From Chloroflexus aurantiacus J-10-fl (GTDB lineage: Bacteria > Chloroflexota > Chloroflexia > Chloroflexales > Chloroflexaceae): a stretch of DNA of 64,000 nucleotides. The translations under genes and the position numbers were made by a program. Every line of letters begins with the position of its first letter. The stretch's first letter is position 1. The notes below the pieces were generated by a model, which ran no database searches, was not told the DNA's origin, and saw only the letters and a program-made list of their open reading frames with translations. The DNA lies in the NCBI RefSeq assembly GCF_000018865.1, contig NC_010175.1:3286001-3350000 (forward strand), given 5' to 3'. This document shows, one piece after another, positions 1 through 8,444 of this stretch.

Positions 1-390
1 GCATGAGCCGCTACCGCAGTTTCGGATTGACAGAGTGCTTGCAAGCCCTACTGCGACGCACCTGCGCTATGTTCGTCTGTGAAAGGGAGGGCTATGCCGG
101 TTAATCGTGGTACACCAGGACTATTTGTTTGACTAAAGGGTAGCAGTGAGCCGGGTAAGTTAACCCATCTCGAAACAGCCAGAAAATTTGCAGATACTGC
201 TGGAGACAGTTCATGAGGGTAAGCCTGCCTGGTAGCTCCAGCAGAAGTAGGGTTTGCTCATATAGCCTGTTCATCTTTGAATGTGGCGTAGGAGAGGGGA
301 GAGCAGAAGACTGAGATAATGTCTCCTGATACGACAGAAGGTGCGTTAGTCGGTAAATTGTTGTCTTCCCCGAATGTTGGTTCTGTTGCG
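1..390. other. Window-edge stretch with no supported gene
   Basis: Frame 3 of the + strand is open from the window edge to a TAA at 102-104. That could be the last ~34 codons of a gene starting upstream, but the residues match no family I know. From there to the repeat array I see no ribosome binding site with a plausible coding frame. Long frames across this region on both strands read through GC-rich repeats and are treated as non-coding. Confidence 0.3.
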
Positions 391-674
391 TTGCAGTGGT
401 GGGAGATGAACCACAGAGACACAGAGGGAGAGAGGCTTGCGTGAGGTGATAAGCGAGGCGGCGCGCGCTCCCAGGGGGAGAGGCTTGCGTGAGGTGATAA
501 GGGAGGCAGCGGTGTGTGCTCCCAGGGAGAGAGGCTTGCGTGAGGTGATAAGCGAGGCGGCGCGCGCTCCCAGGGGGAGAGGCTTGCGTGAGGTGATAAG
601 CGAGGCGGCGCGCGCTCCCAGGAGGATGCTCTTTCGTGAGGTGATAAGCGAGCCGGCGGCGCGCGCTCCCAGGG
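391..674. repeat. Degenerate tandem array, left half (~48-51 bp units)
   Basis: Units beginning near 432, 481, 532, 580 and 625 share the core GGCTTGCGTGAGGTGATAAG and end in GCGCGCTCCCAGGG. Period is 48-51 bp with substitutions between units. The segment just before (391-427, GTTGCAGTGGTGGGAGATG...) recurs at about 1480-1510, so the array belongs to a larger repeated block. It is interrupted exactly after CTCCCAGGG at 674 by an inserted element and resumes at 1299. The frames running through it are artefacts of the repeat. Confidence 0.85.
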
Positions 675-1298
675 CTATGCATTACCCACATGTCGCGCTG
701 CGTTAGGCCGGACTGCCAGCGCTCCCCGTGGCGCGGGCTGGAAGCCCGCGTGCCGGCATCATCGCCACCACCGTCAGGTGCTGGCCGTGGCCGTTGGTGC
801 GCAGGCACGAATCTCTTGCAACATAACCGTCTACGGGCAGGAATCGCATGCATGCCTGACGGACGCGATGATCGGCACGATCCCATCCAGCACCCCCGTG
901 ACCAGGATGGGGGCACAGTACGCCACGCGCCGGATCGTGAGCACGGCTGGCGCGGCAGCATGGCTGCCGCACTCCATACGAGGGCAATCCGGGCTGGAAG
1001 CGGTATTCCTGCCGGTGGGCGGGATGAGAACGAGATACAGCTATTTGTTCGTGCTGTGACCATCCGGGGCACCGCTCCACCACGCGCCGGATCGTGAGCA
1101 CGACTGGCGCGGCAGCATGGCTGCCGCACTCCAAACCACGCGACACGCGCATAACGAGCGGGTACGGCAATCCATCCAGCACGTGCCGGCACGGCTGGAG
1201 CAGCGCACTGCCACCGGGCCAGTCGTTCAAAACAACACCAATAGCGATCATCCCCGCTGATACGCACGTGGTTGACACCAGTTGTGGGTAATGCATAG
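675..1298. mobile_element. Non-autonomous transposable element, 624 bp, 16-bp perfect inverted ends
   Basis: The left end CTATGCATTACCCACA (675-690) and right end TGTGGGTAATGCATAG (1283-1298) are perfect inverted complements. CTCCCAGGG flanks both sides (666-674 and 1299-1307), a 9-bp target duplication. Removing the element and one copy of the 9-mer restores a normal tandem-array unit, so this is a real insertion. No transposase is encoded. Inside are two copies of a ~49-bp module with the hairpin GCGGCAGC-ATG-GCTGCCGC (about 927-976 and 1084-1133). A diverged copy lies at 25518-26290. Nine-bp duplications occur with several IS families (IS4- and IS1-type), so the mobilising family is not assigned. 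Confidence 0.85.
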
Positions 1299-1595
1299 CT
1301 CCCAGGGGTGGATGCTTGCGTGAGGTGACGAGCGAGTAGGAGGCTCGTGCTTCCAGGGGTGGATGCTTGCGTGAGGTGATGAGTGAAGCGGCGTGCGCTC
1401 CCAGGGGGAGAGGCTTGCGTGAGGTGATGAGCGAGGCGGAGGCGCGCACTCCCAGGGGATAACCCAGTGCTGGGGTTGTGATGTTGCAGTGGTGGGAGAT
1501 GCACTACAGCGCCACGGAGGATAAAGAGAGGGGAGACGCTTGCTTAAGATGATGAGCGAGCCGGAGGCTCGCGCTCCCAGGGGATAGCCCAGCGC
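1299..1595. repeat. Degenerate tandem array, right half
   Basis: Continuation of the 391-674 array after the inserted element, with about four more units (GATGCTTGCGTGAGGTGA..., AGGCTTGCGTGAGGTGATG...). The last unit, near 1540-1590, carries GAGCCGGAGGCTCGCGCTCCC. A similar GAGCCGGAGGCTCGCG fragment appears at 53927-53942, so pieces of this repeat are dispersed. Confidence 0.75.
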
Positions 1596-1729
1596 CAGTA
1601 CACAGCGGTGCAGCGCTATCACAATGAGCCAGAGGTCGCAATCGTGCTTCTGATGCGTATCCTCAAAACGCTGATCGTCTCATGCCATCACATCGTCTGA
1701 TCGTGTTGCAGAAACTGCTGCTTCTACTT

Positions 1730-1815
1730 GCTCCCTTCTCCTATTTGCTCTCTTCTATCTCCTATTTGCTCTCTTCTACCTCCTATTTGCTCTCTTCTAT
1801 CTCCTATTTCCTCCC
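1730..1815 (+). repeat. Pyrimidine-rich heptamer/21-bp tandem repeat
   Basis: About four copies of a 21-bp unit built from CTCCTATTTGCTCTCTTCTA, almost purely C and T with scattered A/G. A related run of CTCCTAT and CTTCTAC heptamers lies at 10981-11085, also just upstream of a gene. In one frame the repeat is open and joins the downstream gene, giving a spurious leucine/serine-rich extension; the promoter at 1839-1867 lies after it. Confidence 0.8.
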
Positions 1816-1838
1816 CAACTACGCCTCACCGCTCCTGC

Positions 1839-1867
1839 TTGACATCAGACATCTGCTCGACTATACT
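1839..1867 (+). promoter_or_regulatory. Consensus sigma-70-type promoter for the GH-ligase gene
   Basis: TTGACA (1839-1844), a 17-bp spacer and TATACT (1862-1867). Initiation about 7 nt downstream would fall near 1874, only a few bases before the ATG at 1877, so the message is probably leaderless or nearly so. This argues for the 1877 start. Confidence 0.75.
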
Positions 1868-1876
1868 CTCCGCGCT

Positions 1877-4800
1877 ATGTGGCGCAACACCGTTCTTCGC
1901 ATGTTCTTGCTCTGTAGTCTGGGAGTGCTGCTGACTGCTGCACTCGGTGTTGTCGTCTGGCTTGATAATGCTGCGCTGCGCGGAATTGCTTCCCGGTCGC
2001 CAATTTCCTCTCCCTTCCCGTACACCGATGGCCCGGCATTGGGGGTCAATGTTTTTAATCTTCACCTTGAACCTGATCCAACGGCTGCCGACCGTACCTT
2101 TGCTCTGGTGCGTGCGCTGGGTGCGCGCTACGTGCGCATGCAGGTGCCCTGGGAAGATATTGAGATTCACGGGCGGGGTGATTTCACCGACCGGCGAAAC
2201 GAGGCAACGATTGGGGTTGTTTCGAGTTGGGCCAAGTACGACCGCATTGTAGATGCAGCGGTAGCGCACGGGATCGAGTTGATTATGCGCGTGGATCGGC
2301 CACCCGATTGGGCGCGCGAGCAGGGACGATCAACGCCGGAATTTGTGGCCGGGCTAGCAGTTGATGGCAACTCAACCGGGCCGCCTGATGATCTGGCGGA
2401 TTATGGTCGCTTTCTGACCGAGCTGGTAACGCGCTATCGGGGGAAGGTAACCTACTTTCAAATCTGGAACGAACCGAACCTTAAGAATGAATGGGGCTGG
2501 CAAGAGCCGAAACCGGCAGATTTTCTTGCCCTGCTGCGGGTTGGTTATGAAGCGGTGAAGTCTGCCAACCCTGATGCCGTTGTCCTCTTCCCCGGTCTGG
2601 CGCCGACGGATGGGCTTGATCCGCGTGCGCCAATGACTGAGCTTGAATATCTCGATGCAATCTATCGTCTGGGAGGAGCTGCTTACTTCGATATTATGGC
2701 AGCTCAGAATTACGGTCTTGGTCAACCACCCACCGAACATCGCTACGTTTTCTTGCGAGGACGTGATAACTGGAACTGGCACCGGCCTATTGATACGCGC
2801 AACGACGTCAGCCGTGTCGTCTTGCTGCGTGAGGTAATGGAGCGTCACGGTGATGTCGCGACGCCGGTGTGGGTAACTGAGTTCGGCTACAATGCTGCGC
2901 CAGATACGATTCCGGCAGAACGTCGTTTCGTGTGGGGGCCGCCGGTTGATGAACAGACGAAGGGGGCATATCTGGTTGCCCAGATTGAGCGCGCCCGTCG
3001 CGAGTGGCCCTGGATGGGGGTGATGAATATCTGGATGCTGCGTTATGGCGGCTATGCCGAACCCGACCCCGCCGATCCGACCCCCTATTTCGCACTGGTC
3101 AGCCGTGACTGGCAGCTTTTGTCATCGTACCAGATCGTGCAAGCGTATATGCAAGCGCCGCCTGTCGCTCACGTTGGCGTTCACGACTGGAGCCATCCGG
3201 CAGTTGAGCGAACAGTTGATGGCTGGCGTGTTCGGTTTGCCGGTACCGGTCTGGAGTTCTACGGTGGATCGCCGACAACGGTGCTTCTCGATGGCGATGC
3301 GATCACGCTGAAGGCAAATGCTGTGCATGGGTTGGCCGATACTACTCACGTTATCGAGCTGCGCGGTGGATCGGCACCGACCGGCTTTGCGGTTGTGCGC
3401 GATCTTCCCTGGCAATTTCCGGCTGACTACGGGCCACTGCTCTTATTTGCCGGTATTGCGGTCATTGGCGCACTTACCATGCGCACAGCGCTCGCGCTGC
3501 TCGATCACCTGATCGCTCGCTGGTCACAGATCGCTGCTAGTCGCCGCGAGTGGATCATCTTTGCCTTGCAGGGGATCACTCTTGCGATTGCGTATCGTGC
3601 CTCAGCTCAACTCCCGTTGACGATGATCGGTCTGTTGCCCTTTATCGGCCTCAGCATTGCCCGGCCTGATCTGGCGCTGCGTTGGGTAGTGATCACGGTA
3701 CCGTTGTACTTCCTGCCCAAGGGTCTGTTCGATTCCCGTTTCGGTATCCGCGACAGTGGCATTTATCTCCCGTTGCACGAAGTTACACTGATCATCGCAG
3801 CAGTCGCAACGCTCATCCGCGATTGGCGGCGTATGCGCTGGCCGGCATTGCCCGCACTGCCGGTAGCAGTGTGGGCAATGATGCCGGCAGTGCTGGTGTT
3901 GATCGGTGGTATCTGGGGCGTGATCATCGCCGACATGCGCGGCCCTGCGTTGCGTGAGCTGCGTTGGATGATCATTGAGCCGCTGCTCTTCGCGGCCTTG
4001 ATCTGGTGGCACGAGCGGCAGGGGCGGGCAGTGGTCTATCCTGCCCTGATCGGCTGGCTGGCGGCTGGTGCCGTCTCGGCGTTAGTGGCGCTGGCGCAGG
4101 TTGGCGGTGTCAATCTGGTGCCACTCTTCGGCACGAAGATCGGTCATGGTACTGACCTGGTTGCAACTGAGGGCGTTGTGCGGGCGACCGGTTTGTACGG
4201 TCATCCCAACAATCTTGGTCTGGCAATGGGGCGAGTGTGGCCGTTAGCCGCAGCGCTGGCATGGGCAGCATGGCAGCAACGCAGGCAGTGGCTTGCGTTG
4301 ACGTTTGCCGGGATTGCGTTGCTGGCATTAGCGGCGTTGACCGTCTCCTTCTCGCGGGGCGCCTACCTGGGAGCACTGGTTGCCGGTGGGTGTTTGATCT
4401 TCTTTGCTGCTACCCCCCGGCTCCGTTATCGATTGATCATCGGGGCTGGTGTGGGTGTTCTGCTGATGGCGATTATGCTGTCTGCGCTCGGTATCGAGCG
4501 CTTGAGTCTGCTCACCGGCAGCAGCACTATTCGCCTATCCACCTGGCGCGCGGCCCTGGCAATGCTGGCCGACCATCCATTGGGGATCGGTCTCGACCAG
4601 TTTCTGGTTGTCTATCAGCAATACATTGACCCGGCGCTCCGTGATACCAACGAGGTGTATACTGCGCATCCCCATAATCTGATCCTCGATCTCCTGCTCC
4701 GTGGCGGGCCGTTGCTGTTGCTGGGGCTGGGGTGGGCAACCTGGCGCATGGTGCGTGTACCAATGCACGCACCCTCGCTGGCGCTGGCAGTTGGGGTTGC

Positions 4801-4933
4801 GGCGACGATGGCCGGTGCGCTGACGCATGGTCTGGTTGACGCTTTCTACTTCTGGCCTGATCTGGCGTTTAGCTTTTGGTTGCTGGTGGTGGTGAGGGAG
4901 TGGTCTATACCCGCTTCAACAATACCGGAGTGA
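1877..4933 (+). CDS. Glycoside hydrolase (GH39-like) fused to O-antigen ligase-like membrane domain
   Basis: A 1018-residue protein from ATG 1877, chosen because a consensus promoter lies immediately upstream. Residues ~8-30 form a membrane anchor. Residues ~55-440 look like a TIM-barrel glycoside hydrolase of the GH39/GH5 type: IWNEPN gives the acid/base glutamate near residue 199 and WVTEFGY the nucleophile near 335. A short beta-rich linker follows. From ~518 to the end there are about ten hydrophobic segments with Wzy_C-type features (GLYGHPNNLG, SFSRGAYLGA, HPHNLILDLL). The family joins or polymerises lipid-linked glycans at the outer membrane face, so the protein may trim and ligate a surface polysaccharide. 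The fusion is unusual. Its 3' end overlaps the convergent TIR-CHAT gene by 29 bp. Confidence 0.75.
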   Translation: MWRNTVLRMFLLCSLGVLLTAALGVVVWLDNAALRGIASRSPISSPFPYTDGPALGVNVFNLHLEPDPTAADRTFALVRALGARYVRMQVPWEDIEIHGRGDFTDRRNEATIGVVSSWAKYDRIVDAAVAHGIELIMRVDRPPDWAREQGRSTPEFVAGLAVDGNSTGPPDDLADYGRFLTELVTRYRGKVTYFQIWNEPNLKNEWGWQEPKPADFLALLRVGYEAVKSANPDAVVLFPGLAPTDGLDPRAPMTELEYLDAIYRLGGAAYFDIMAAQNYGLGQPPTEHRYVFLRGRDNWNWHRPIDTRNDVSRVVLLREVMERHGDVATPVWVTEFGYNAAPDTIPAERRFVWGPPVDEQTKGAYLVAQIERARREWPWMGVMNIWMLRYGGYAEPDPADPTPYFALVSRDWQLLSSYQIVQAYMQAPPVAHVGVHDWSHPAVERTVDGWRVRFAGTGLEFYGGSPTTVLLDGDAITLKANAVHGLADTTHVIELRGGSAPTGFAVVRDLPWQFPADYGPLLLFAGIAVIGALTMRTALALLDHLIARWSQIAASRREWIIFALQGITLAIAYRASAQLPLTMIGLLPFIGLSIARPDLALRWVVITVPLYFLPKGLFDSRFGIRDSGIYLPLHEVTLIIAAVATLIRDWRRMRWPALPALPVAVWAMMPAVLVLIGGIWGVIIADMRGPALRELRWMIIEPLLFAALIWWHERQGRAVVYPALIGWLAAGAVSALVALAQVGGVNLVPLFGTKIGHGTDLVATEGVVRATGLYGHPNNLGLAMGRVWPLAAALAWAAWQQRRQWLALTFAGIALLALAALTVSFSRGAYLGALVAGGCLIFFAATPRLRYRLIIGAGVGVLLMAIMLSALGIERLSLLTGSSTIRLSTWRAALAMLADHPLGIGLDQFLVVYQQYIDPALRDTNEVYTAHPHNLILDLLLRGGPLLLLGLGWATWRMVRVPMHAPSLALAVGVAATMAGALTHGLVDAFYFWPDLAFSFWLLVVVREWSIPASTIPE

Positions 4934-6641
4934 GATGTTCTGGTAGTCCATGTAGATGGATATGAACACAGCCAAGGTGGTAGGACTCTTCAATGGTTCG
5001 ACCACTTCCCAGTCCCTGATAGAAACCGACAGAAAATGCAATCGCAGCCTCATCGCTGATGGTATGATCCATGCCAATCACATATTCGATGTGTTGCGAG
5101 ATTGCTTTTGCTTGTGTTTCAGAATAACACGCATTCAAGATGACACAACGTACTTGATTAGAGAATTGTTTAAAGAGAGCTGCAAGCGCTTCCGGTTCAA
5201 CAGGTAGTGCTTTTCCTTGTCGATCTTCTAAGTATAATGCTCCACGAGCGTTACCATGTCCAGAAAAATGTACAATTTGTGGTTCTAGATCAAGGAGTGC
5301 TTGAATGATATCGATTGGTCGAACAGCCATGCGCTGATGTAGTATAAAACAATCTCGCAATTTAGACAATTGTAATCGCTCCTGTAGTTCACGAATTTCG
5401 GCACCTAGTCGAAGTCTATCCGTGTCTGTTGGATCACTAGATATGAATAAAATTGAAATAACAGGATTATTAGTATGTTTTAATGTTTTTCCCTGAAGAG
5501 TTGCTAACGTTTCTCTTGCTAATCTCATAGTAGGTGTTTTTTCGGCCGTTTTGCCGTCTGAGCATATCTGCAACAGAATCTGTTCGGCAATCTGTCTATC
5601 ATCAGCATTTAAGTCTCCTCGTTGAATCCGCTCACGAATGTATTCAACGATTGTTCGCCGTGCCTTCCAATAACTCATTGTGGAAAATGGTAGTAAAACT
5701 CGTAGCGTTTCTTTATCATTAACTCGGATAATTGATCGAATACAGTCATATTTAACTTCCCAGGATGGATGTTTTGCCGCTGGCAAAAATACTTCGGAGG
5801 AGTAGGTCGTATCTTGCTGAATAATTCGTCGGATTATTGATCCAAGACCAGTTGTAGAGCGAGGAAGGTGGGGATTGCTCAGAAGAATGTGAATTTGCTC
5901 TTTCGACAGCATTATGTTAGTGCTCGATAGGATGGTGATAATTTCTTTGAGTAAGGATGTGTTTGTACTTGCCAATATTTCATTAATGATTTCGGTTCTG
6001 CTGATTTGATGTTTGCATAGTATTGAAAACGCTTTCGCACGAACTGTAGATCGTAAATCGTTTTTACGTAAAAGTGCCTCAAGTGCTTGCTGGATAAGAT
6101 GGAGAGGATACATTGCAAGTATACGTTTTATTTCTTCATCAATATCTTCGTGGTGAAGGGTATTGTAAACCTCTGATAATACTCTGATGTATTGTTGATC
6201 TGGATTTGCAACACGGCCTGCATTGATTACGGAAAGTATCTTTTGAACAACGATTTCAATGCCACTGTCCCATGGGATTGCGATGATATTGCTAAGGAGC
6301 GGAGAGTATCTTGCTATTTCAGATACATTGAGTTGATACCATATTGGTATAATAAAAGGTTTTTGACCTTCCTGGATAGATCGTGTATACAGTCCTGCCA
6401 GTTCACGCAGAGGCCATTCTTTTGCGAAAAAATGGGGTGATAATACAACTATTCCAAATCGCGACTCTCGCAACCCTTCGTCAATGGATTGTAATAATTG
6501 CTTCCCTGGAGTGAGTTCAAACTGGTCGTACCAAACTCGCAATCCATTAACGCGTAATGCCTCAGCGAGTGGCGCTGCAACCGTTTCTCTATCTTCGCTA
6601 GCGTATGATATAAATACATCCCAGGCATTGGTATTGATCAT
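4905..6641 (-). CDS. TIR-HEAT-like-CHAT protein, putative immune effector
   Basis: A 578-residue cytosolic protein. Residues ~7-140 are a TIR domain (DVFISYASED, then VLSPHFFAKEWPLREL, whose Glu sits where TIR NADases have their catalytic Glu). Residues ~150-375 are helical and HEAT-like. Residues ~390-578 are a CHAT (caspase-fold) domain with the His in HFSGHG and the Cys in NACYS, so the protease dyad looks intact. TIR domains cleave NAD+ or make nucleotide signals in bacterial immunity, and CHAT proteases execute in several abortive systems; having both in one chain suggests a self-contained sensor/effector, which is inference. The gene is clearly more AT-rich than its neighbours and sits beside an IS and a toxin-antitoxin pair, suggesting transfer. 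No partner gene reads in the same operon. Confidence 0.8.
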   Translation of the reverse strand: MINTNAWDVFISYASEDRETVAAPLAEALRVNGLRVWYDQFELTPGKQLLQSIDEGLRESRFGIVVLSPHFFAKEWPLRELAGLYTRSIQEGQKPFIIPIWYQLNVSEIARYSPLLSNIIAIPWDSGIEIVVQKILSVINAGRVANPDQQYIRVLSEVYNTLHHEDIDEEIKRILAMYPLHLIQQALEALLRKNDLRSTVRAKAFSILCKHQISRTEIINEILASTNTSLLKEIITILSSTNIMLSKEQIHILLSNPHLPRSTTGLGSIIRRIIQQDTTYSSEVFLPAAKHPSWEVKYDCIRSIIRVNDKETLRVLLPFSTMSYWKARRTIVEYIRERIQRGDLNADDRQIAEQILLQICSDGKTAEKTPTMRLARETLATLQGKTLKHTNNPVISILFISSDPTDTDRLRLGAEIRELQERLQLSKLRDCFILHQRMAVRPIDIIQALLDLEPQIVHFSGHGNARGALYLEDRQGKALPVEPEALAALFKQFSNQVRCVILNACYSETQAKAISQHIEYVIGMDHTISDEAAIAFSVGFYQGLGSGRTIEESYHLGCVHIHLHGLPEHLTPVLLKRV

Positions 6642-6703
6642 AGCATTCCTCTACAACTACATAAGTCTTGCTCTACATTCTACGTGATGAGTATATTTTA
6701 TCT

Positions 6704-7558
6704 AGAACTCATTTCAAAATTCGGTCAATACACCACAGAATGATAGCGACGAGACAAAACGCACGATAGATATGCAGATGACAGTCATAGCGCACTACCA
6801 ACCGACGGCAATTGTCCATCCAACCGAAGCAACGCTCGACCTTCCAGTGTTGCCGGTAGCGTGTGCCGGCACGAATCGGATGCCCGCGCTTGGGGTACGT
6901 GCGGTTGGGCCGCCCAATAGGTGAAATGGTGGGTGTGATCCCTCGCCGACGCAGGGTCCGGCGAACCTCGGCGCTATCGTAGGCTTTATCTGCTACCAAT
7001 GCTTTCGGTCGCGTGGTGGGCCGACCGCGTCTGCGTAGAACACGAATGCTCTGCACCGTCGGTTCAGCCAGGGTGCGTTCGTGCGGTTGTGCGCTGTCCA
7101 TGTGCAGGCCGATGGGCACGCCGTTGCCATCGACCACGATCATCACCTTCGAGCCGTTGCCAACCTTCGTTTTGCCTCCGCCATGGCCCCCTTGTTCGCC
7201 GGAACGACGCTGCCGTCCAGCAACGCCTGTGCCCACGCCAGCTTGCCGTCGGCATCGCGGTGGCTCAAGCGGGTGCGCCAGCTGCGCTCCCACGTCTCGT
7301 CCTGCGACCACTCGTGCAATCGTCGCCAGCAGGTGCTGGGTGCCCCGTACTCCTTTGGCAGGTCTGCCCAGGCACAGCCCGTGTGCATCACAGACAGCGT
7401 GTCGTTCAGAGTGTCCGTCGGTCGTTGGTGCATGGACGACCCCGTGTGCTTTTTTTCTTGGGGATGAGCGGTTCGATCACCGCCTATTGGTCGTCGGTGA
7501 GGTCATGTCTGCTCATACCGCCATTCTAGCGTAAGCAGACATTTTTGAAATAGGTTCT
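6704..7558. mobile_element. IS5-family-like insertion sequence, inactivated
   Basis: The left end AGAACTCATTTCAAAAT (6704-6720) and the complement of the right end, AGAACCTATTTCAAAAAT (7541-7558), form imperfect terminal inverted repeats around a leftward transposase. The transposase stop overlaps the left inverted repeat. Flanks are CTA-GAAC on the left and GTTC-TG on the right, so a TA or 3-bp duplication is possible but not clear. The same ends occur on non-autonomous elements at 10065-10432 and 10574-10855, making this a candidate parent. Confidence 0.75.
6709..7516 (-). pseudogene. IS5-type DDE transposase, disrupted
   Basis: Reading from ATG 7516, the protein starts MSRHDLTDDQ and meets TAG at codon 11; the frame then continues as AVIEPLIPKKKS. 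Near 7405 it shifts frame (into LNDTLSVMHTGCAWADLPKEYG). Near 7185 it shifts again into GGHGGGKTKVGNGSK. The last shift could be the programmed frameshift known in some IS5 subgroups, but the first two are lesions. Catalytic signatures remain: DGSVV (first Asp), ADKAYDS (second Asp) and VERCFGWM (Glu). The element should not move by itself. Confidence 0.8.
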
Positions 7559-7682
7559 GGCCTTGGAGTAGAGCTTTGCTCTACGCAACGCGGCATAATA
7601 CGCTTTAAGTATACTGGCTAACATCCGGTTTCGTTACAACGACTCCAGATAGATGTCTTACTGGTCAGGCTCATTCTTCACC
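7559..7682. other. Short intergenic stretch with hairpin
   Basis: The only feature is a perfect inverted repeat GTAGAGC-TTT-GCTCTAC at 7568-7584, directly after the IS right end. It has no following T-run in either direction. Confidence 0.4.
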
Positions 7683-8069
7683 CTACCAGAGCCGACTCAT
7701 GCCATACATATCGAAAATACTATCGGCACTAATGATTGGAATTCCTTCAACCAGACCTTACGCAATCAGCAGACGATCAAACGGATCGCGATGATGAAAT
7801 GGTAACGTTGCAATCTTCAGAGTGTGATTGAGAGTGATGTCGAGCAGAGTAATATCGTTCAGTAGCAGTTGATGGGGTATAAACAGCTCGAAGGGCTGGC
7901 TCAATTGAAGCCGCCCCAGGCTGACTTTGATAGCCATCTCCCAAACGCTCGCCACACTGAGAAGCACTTCACTGGTTGGCTCCTCAATCAATGTACGAGC
8001 ACGGAGACTGAGGGACAGGTTATCTTCTATGAACCAAATGAAACTGTGAGTGTCGAGCAGTAGTTTCAC
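7683..8069 (-). pseudogene. vapC: PIN-domain (VapC-type) toxin, nonsense-truncated
   Basis: From ATG 8069 the frame encodes a PIN-domain RNase toxin: MKLLLDTHSFIWFIED supplies the first Asp, SVASVWEMAIKVSLG the Glu, and HHRDPFDRLLIA the third acidic motif. A TAA at 7758-7760 stops it after 103 residues. Past that codon the same frame continues for 24 residues (GLVEGIPIISADSIFDMYG...) to TAG at 7683-7685. This restores a normal ~128-residue toxin and includes the SAD aspartate missing from the truncated form. CAA in place of TAA would repair the gene. It overlaps the antitoxin gene by 4 bp. The toxin is probably inactive, which would relieve the need for the antitoxin. Confidence 0.75.
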
Positions 8070-8293
8070 ACTGTATATTCCTGAAAATCTTCCAGCGGCG
8101 CATCGAAGTCATCCGTCATACGGATCATACCTCTGGCACTACCAGGACGACGTGGCTGTCTGACCTGTTTGACCGGAACCAATCGAACGACATGGTGATC
8201 GTCGGTCGTTATCAAGATGACTTCGCCGCGTACCGCAGCATCGATCAGACTGGCCAGTTGCCCGGCTGCCTCGTCTACGCTGATTTGCTGCAT
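8066..8293 (-). CDS. Phd/YefM-type antitoxin
   Basis: A 75-residue protein (MQQISVDEAAGQLASLIDAA... EVILITTDDHHVVRLVPV) matching the Phd/YefM fold: an N-terminal DNA-binding/dimerisation half and a C-terminal acidic tail (MTDDFDAPLEDFQEY) that would bind the toxin. It is the first gene of a leftward two-gene operon, with an ATGA overlap to the PIN toxin. Antitoxins of this class neutralise the toxin and repress their own promoter. An AGTATA element at 8341-8346 could serve as the minus-strand -10, though no good -35 is visible. Confidence 0.75.
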   Translation of the reverse strand: MQQISVDEAAGQLASLIDAAVRGEVILITTDDHHVVRLVPVKQVRQPRRPGSARGMIRMTDDFDAPLEDFQEYTV

Positions 8294-8444
8294 CCCATGC
8301 CTCCTCTGACGTTAAAGTTGTTATCTTCCATATAACACGTAGTATAGCATGGCAAAACTGAAAGTGACTTCAGCGTAGCCAGACCATTACGACAGGGGAT
8401 ATTTGCCTGCTGAGAGTGCTCATCAATGTCGTGCTTGCCAATGG

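Noticed and set aside
391-1595. CRISPR array
   Set aside because: Units are contiguous and imperfect with no unique spacers of regular length, and no cas genes are near. The same applies to 61740-62160.
101-1622. Long open frames on both strands through the repeat array and inserted element
   Set aside because: They read repeat units as protein (for example runs of GSARRLAYHLTQAS), cross the clear insertion boundaries at 675 and 1298, and have no ribosome sites or family resemblance.
1682-1876. N-terminal extension of the GH-ligase protein starting at 1682
   Set aside because: It encodes a repeat-derived Leu/Ser-rich stretch and contains the consensus promoter at 1839-1867, so translation most likely starts at 1877.
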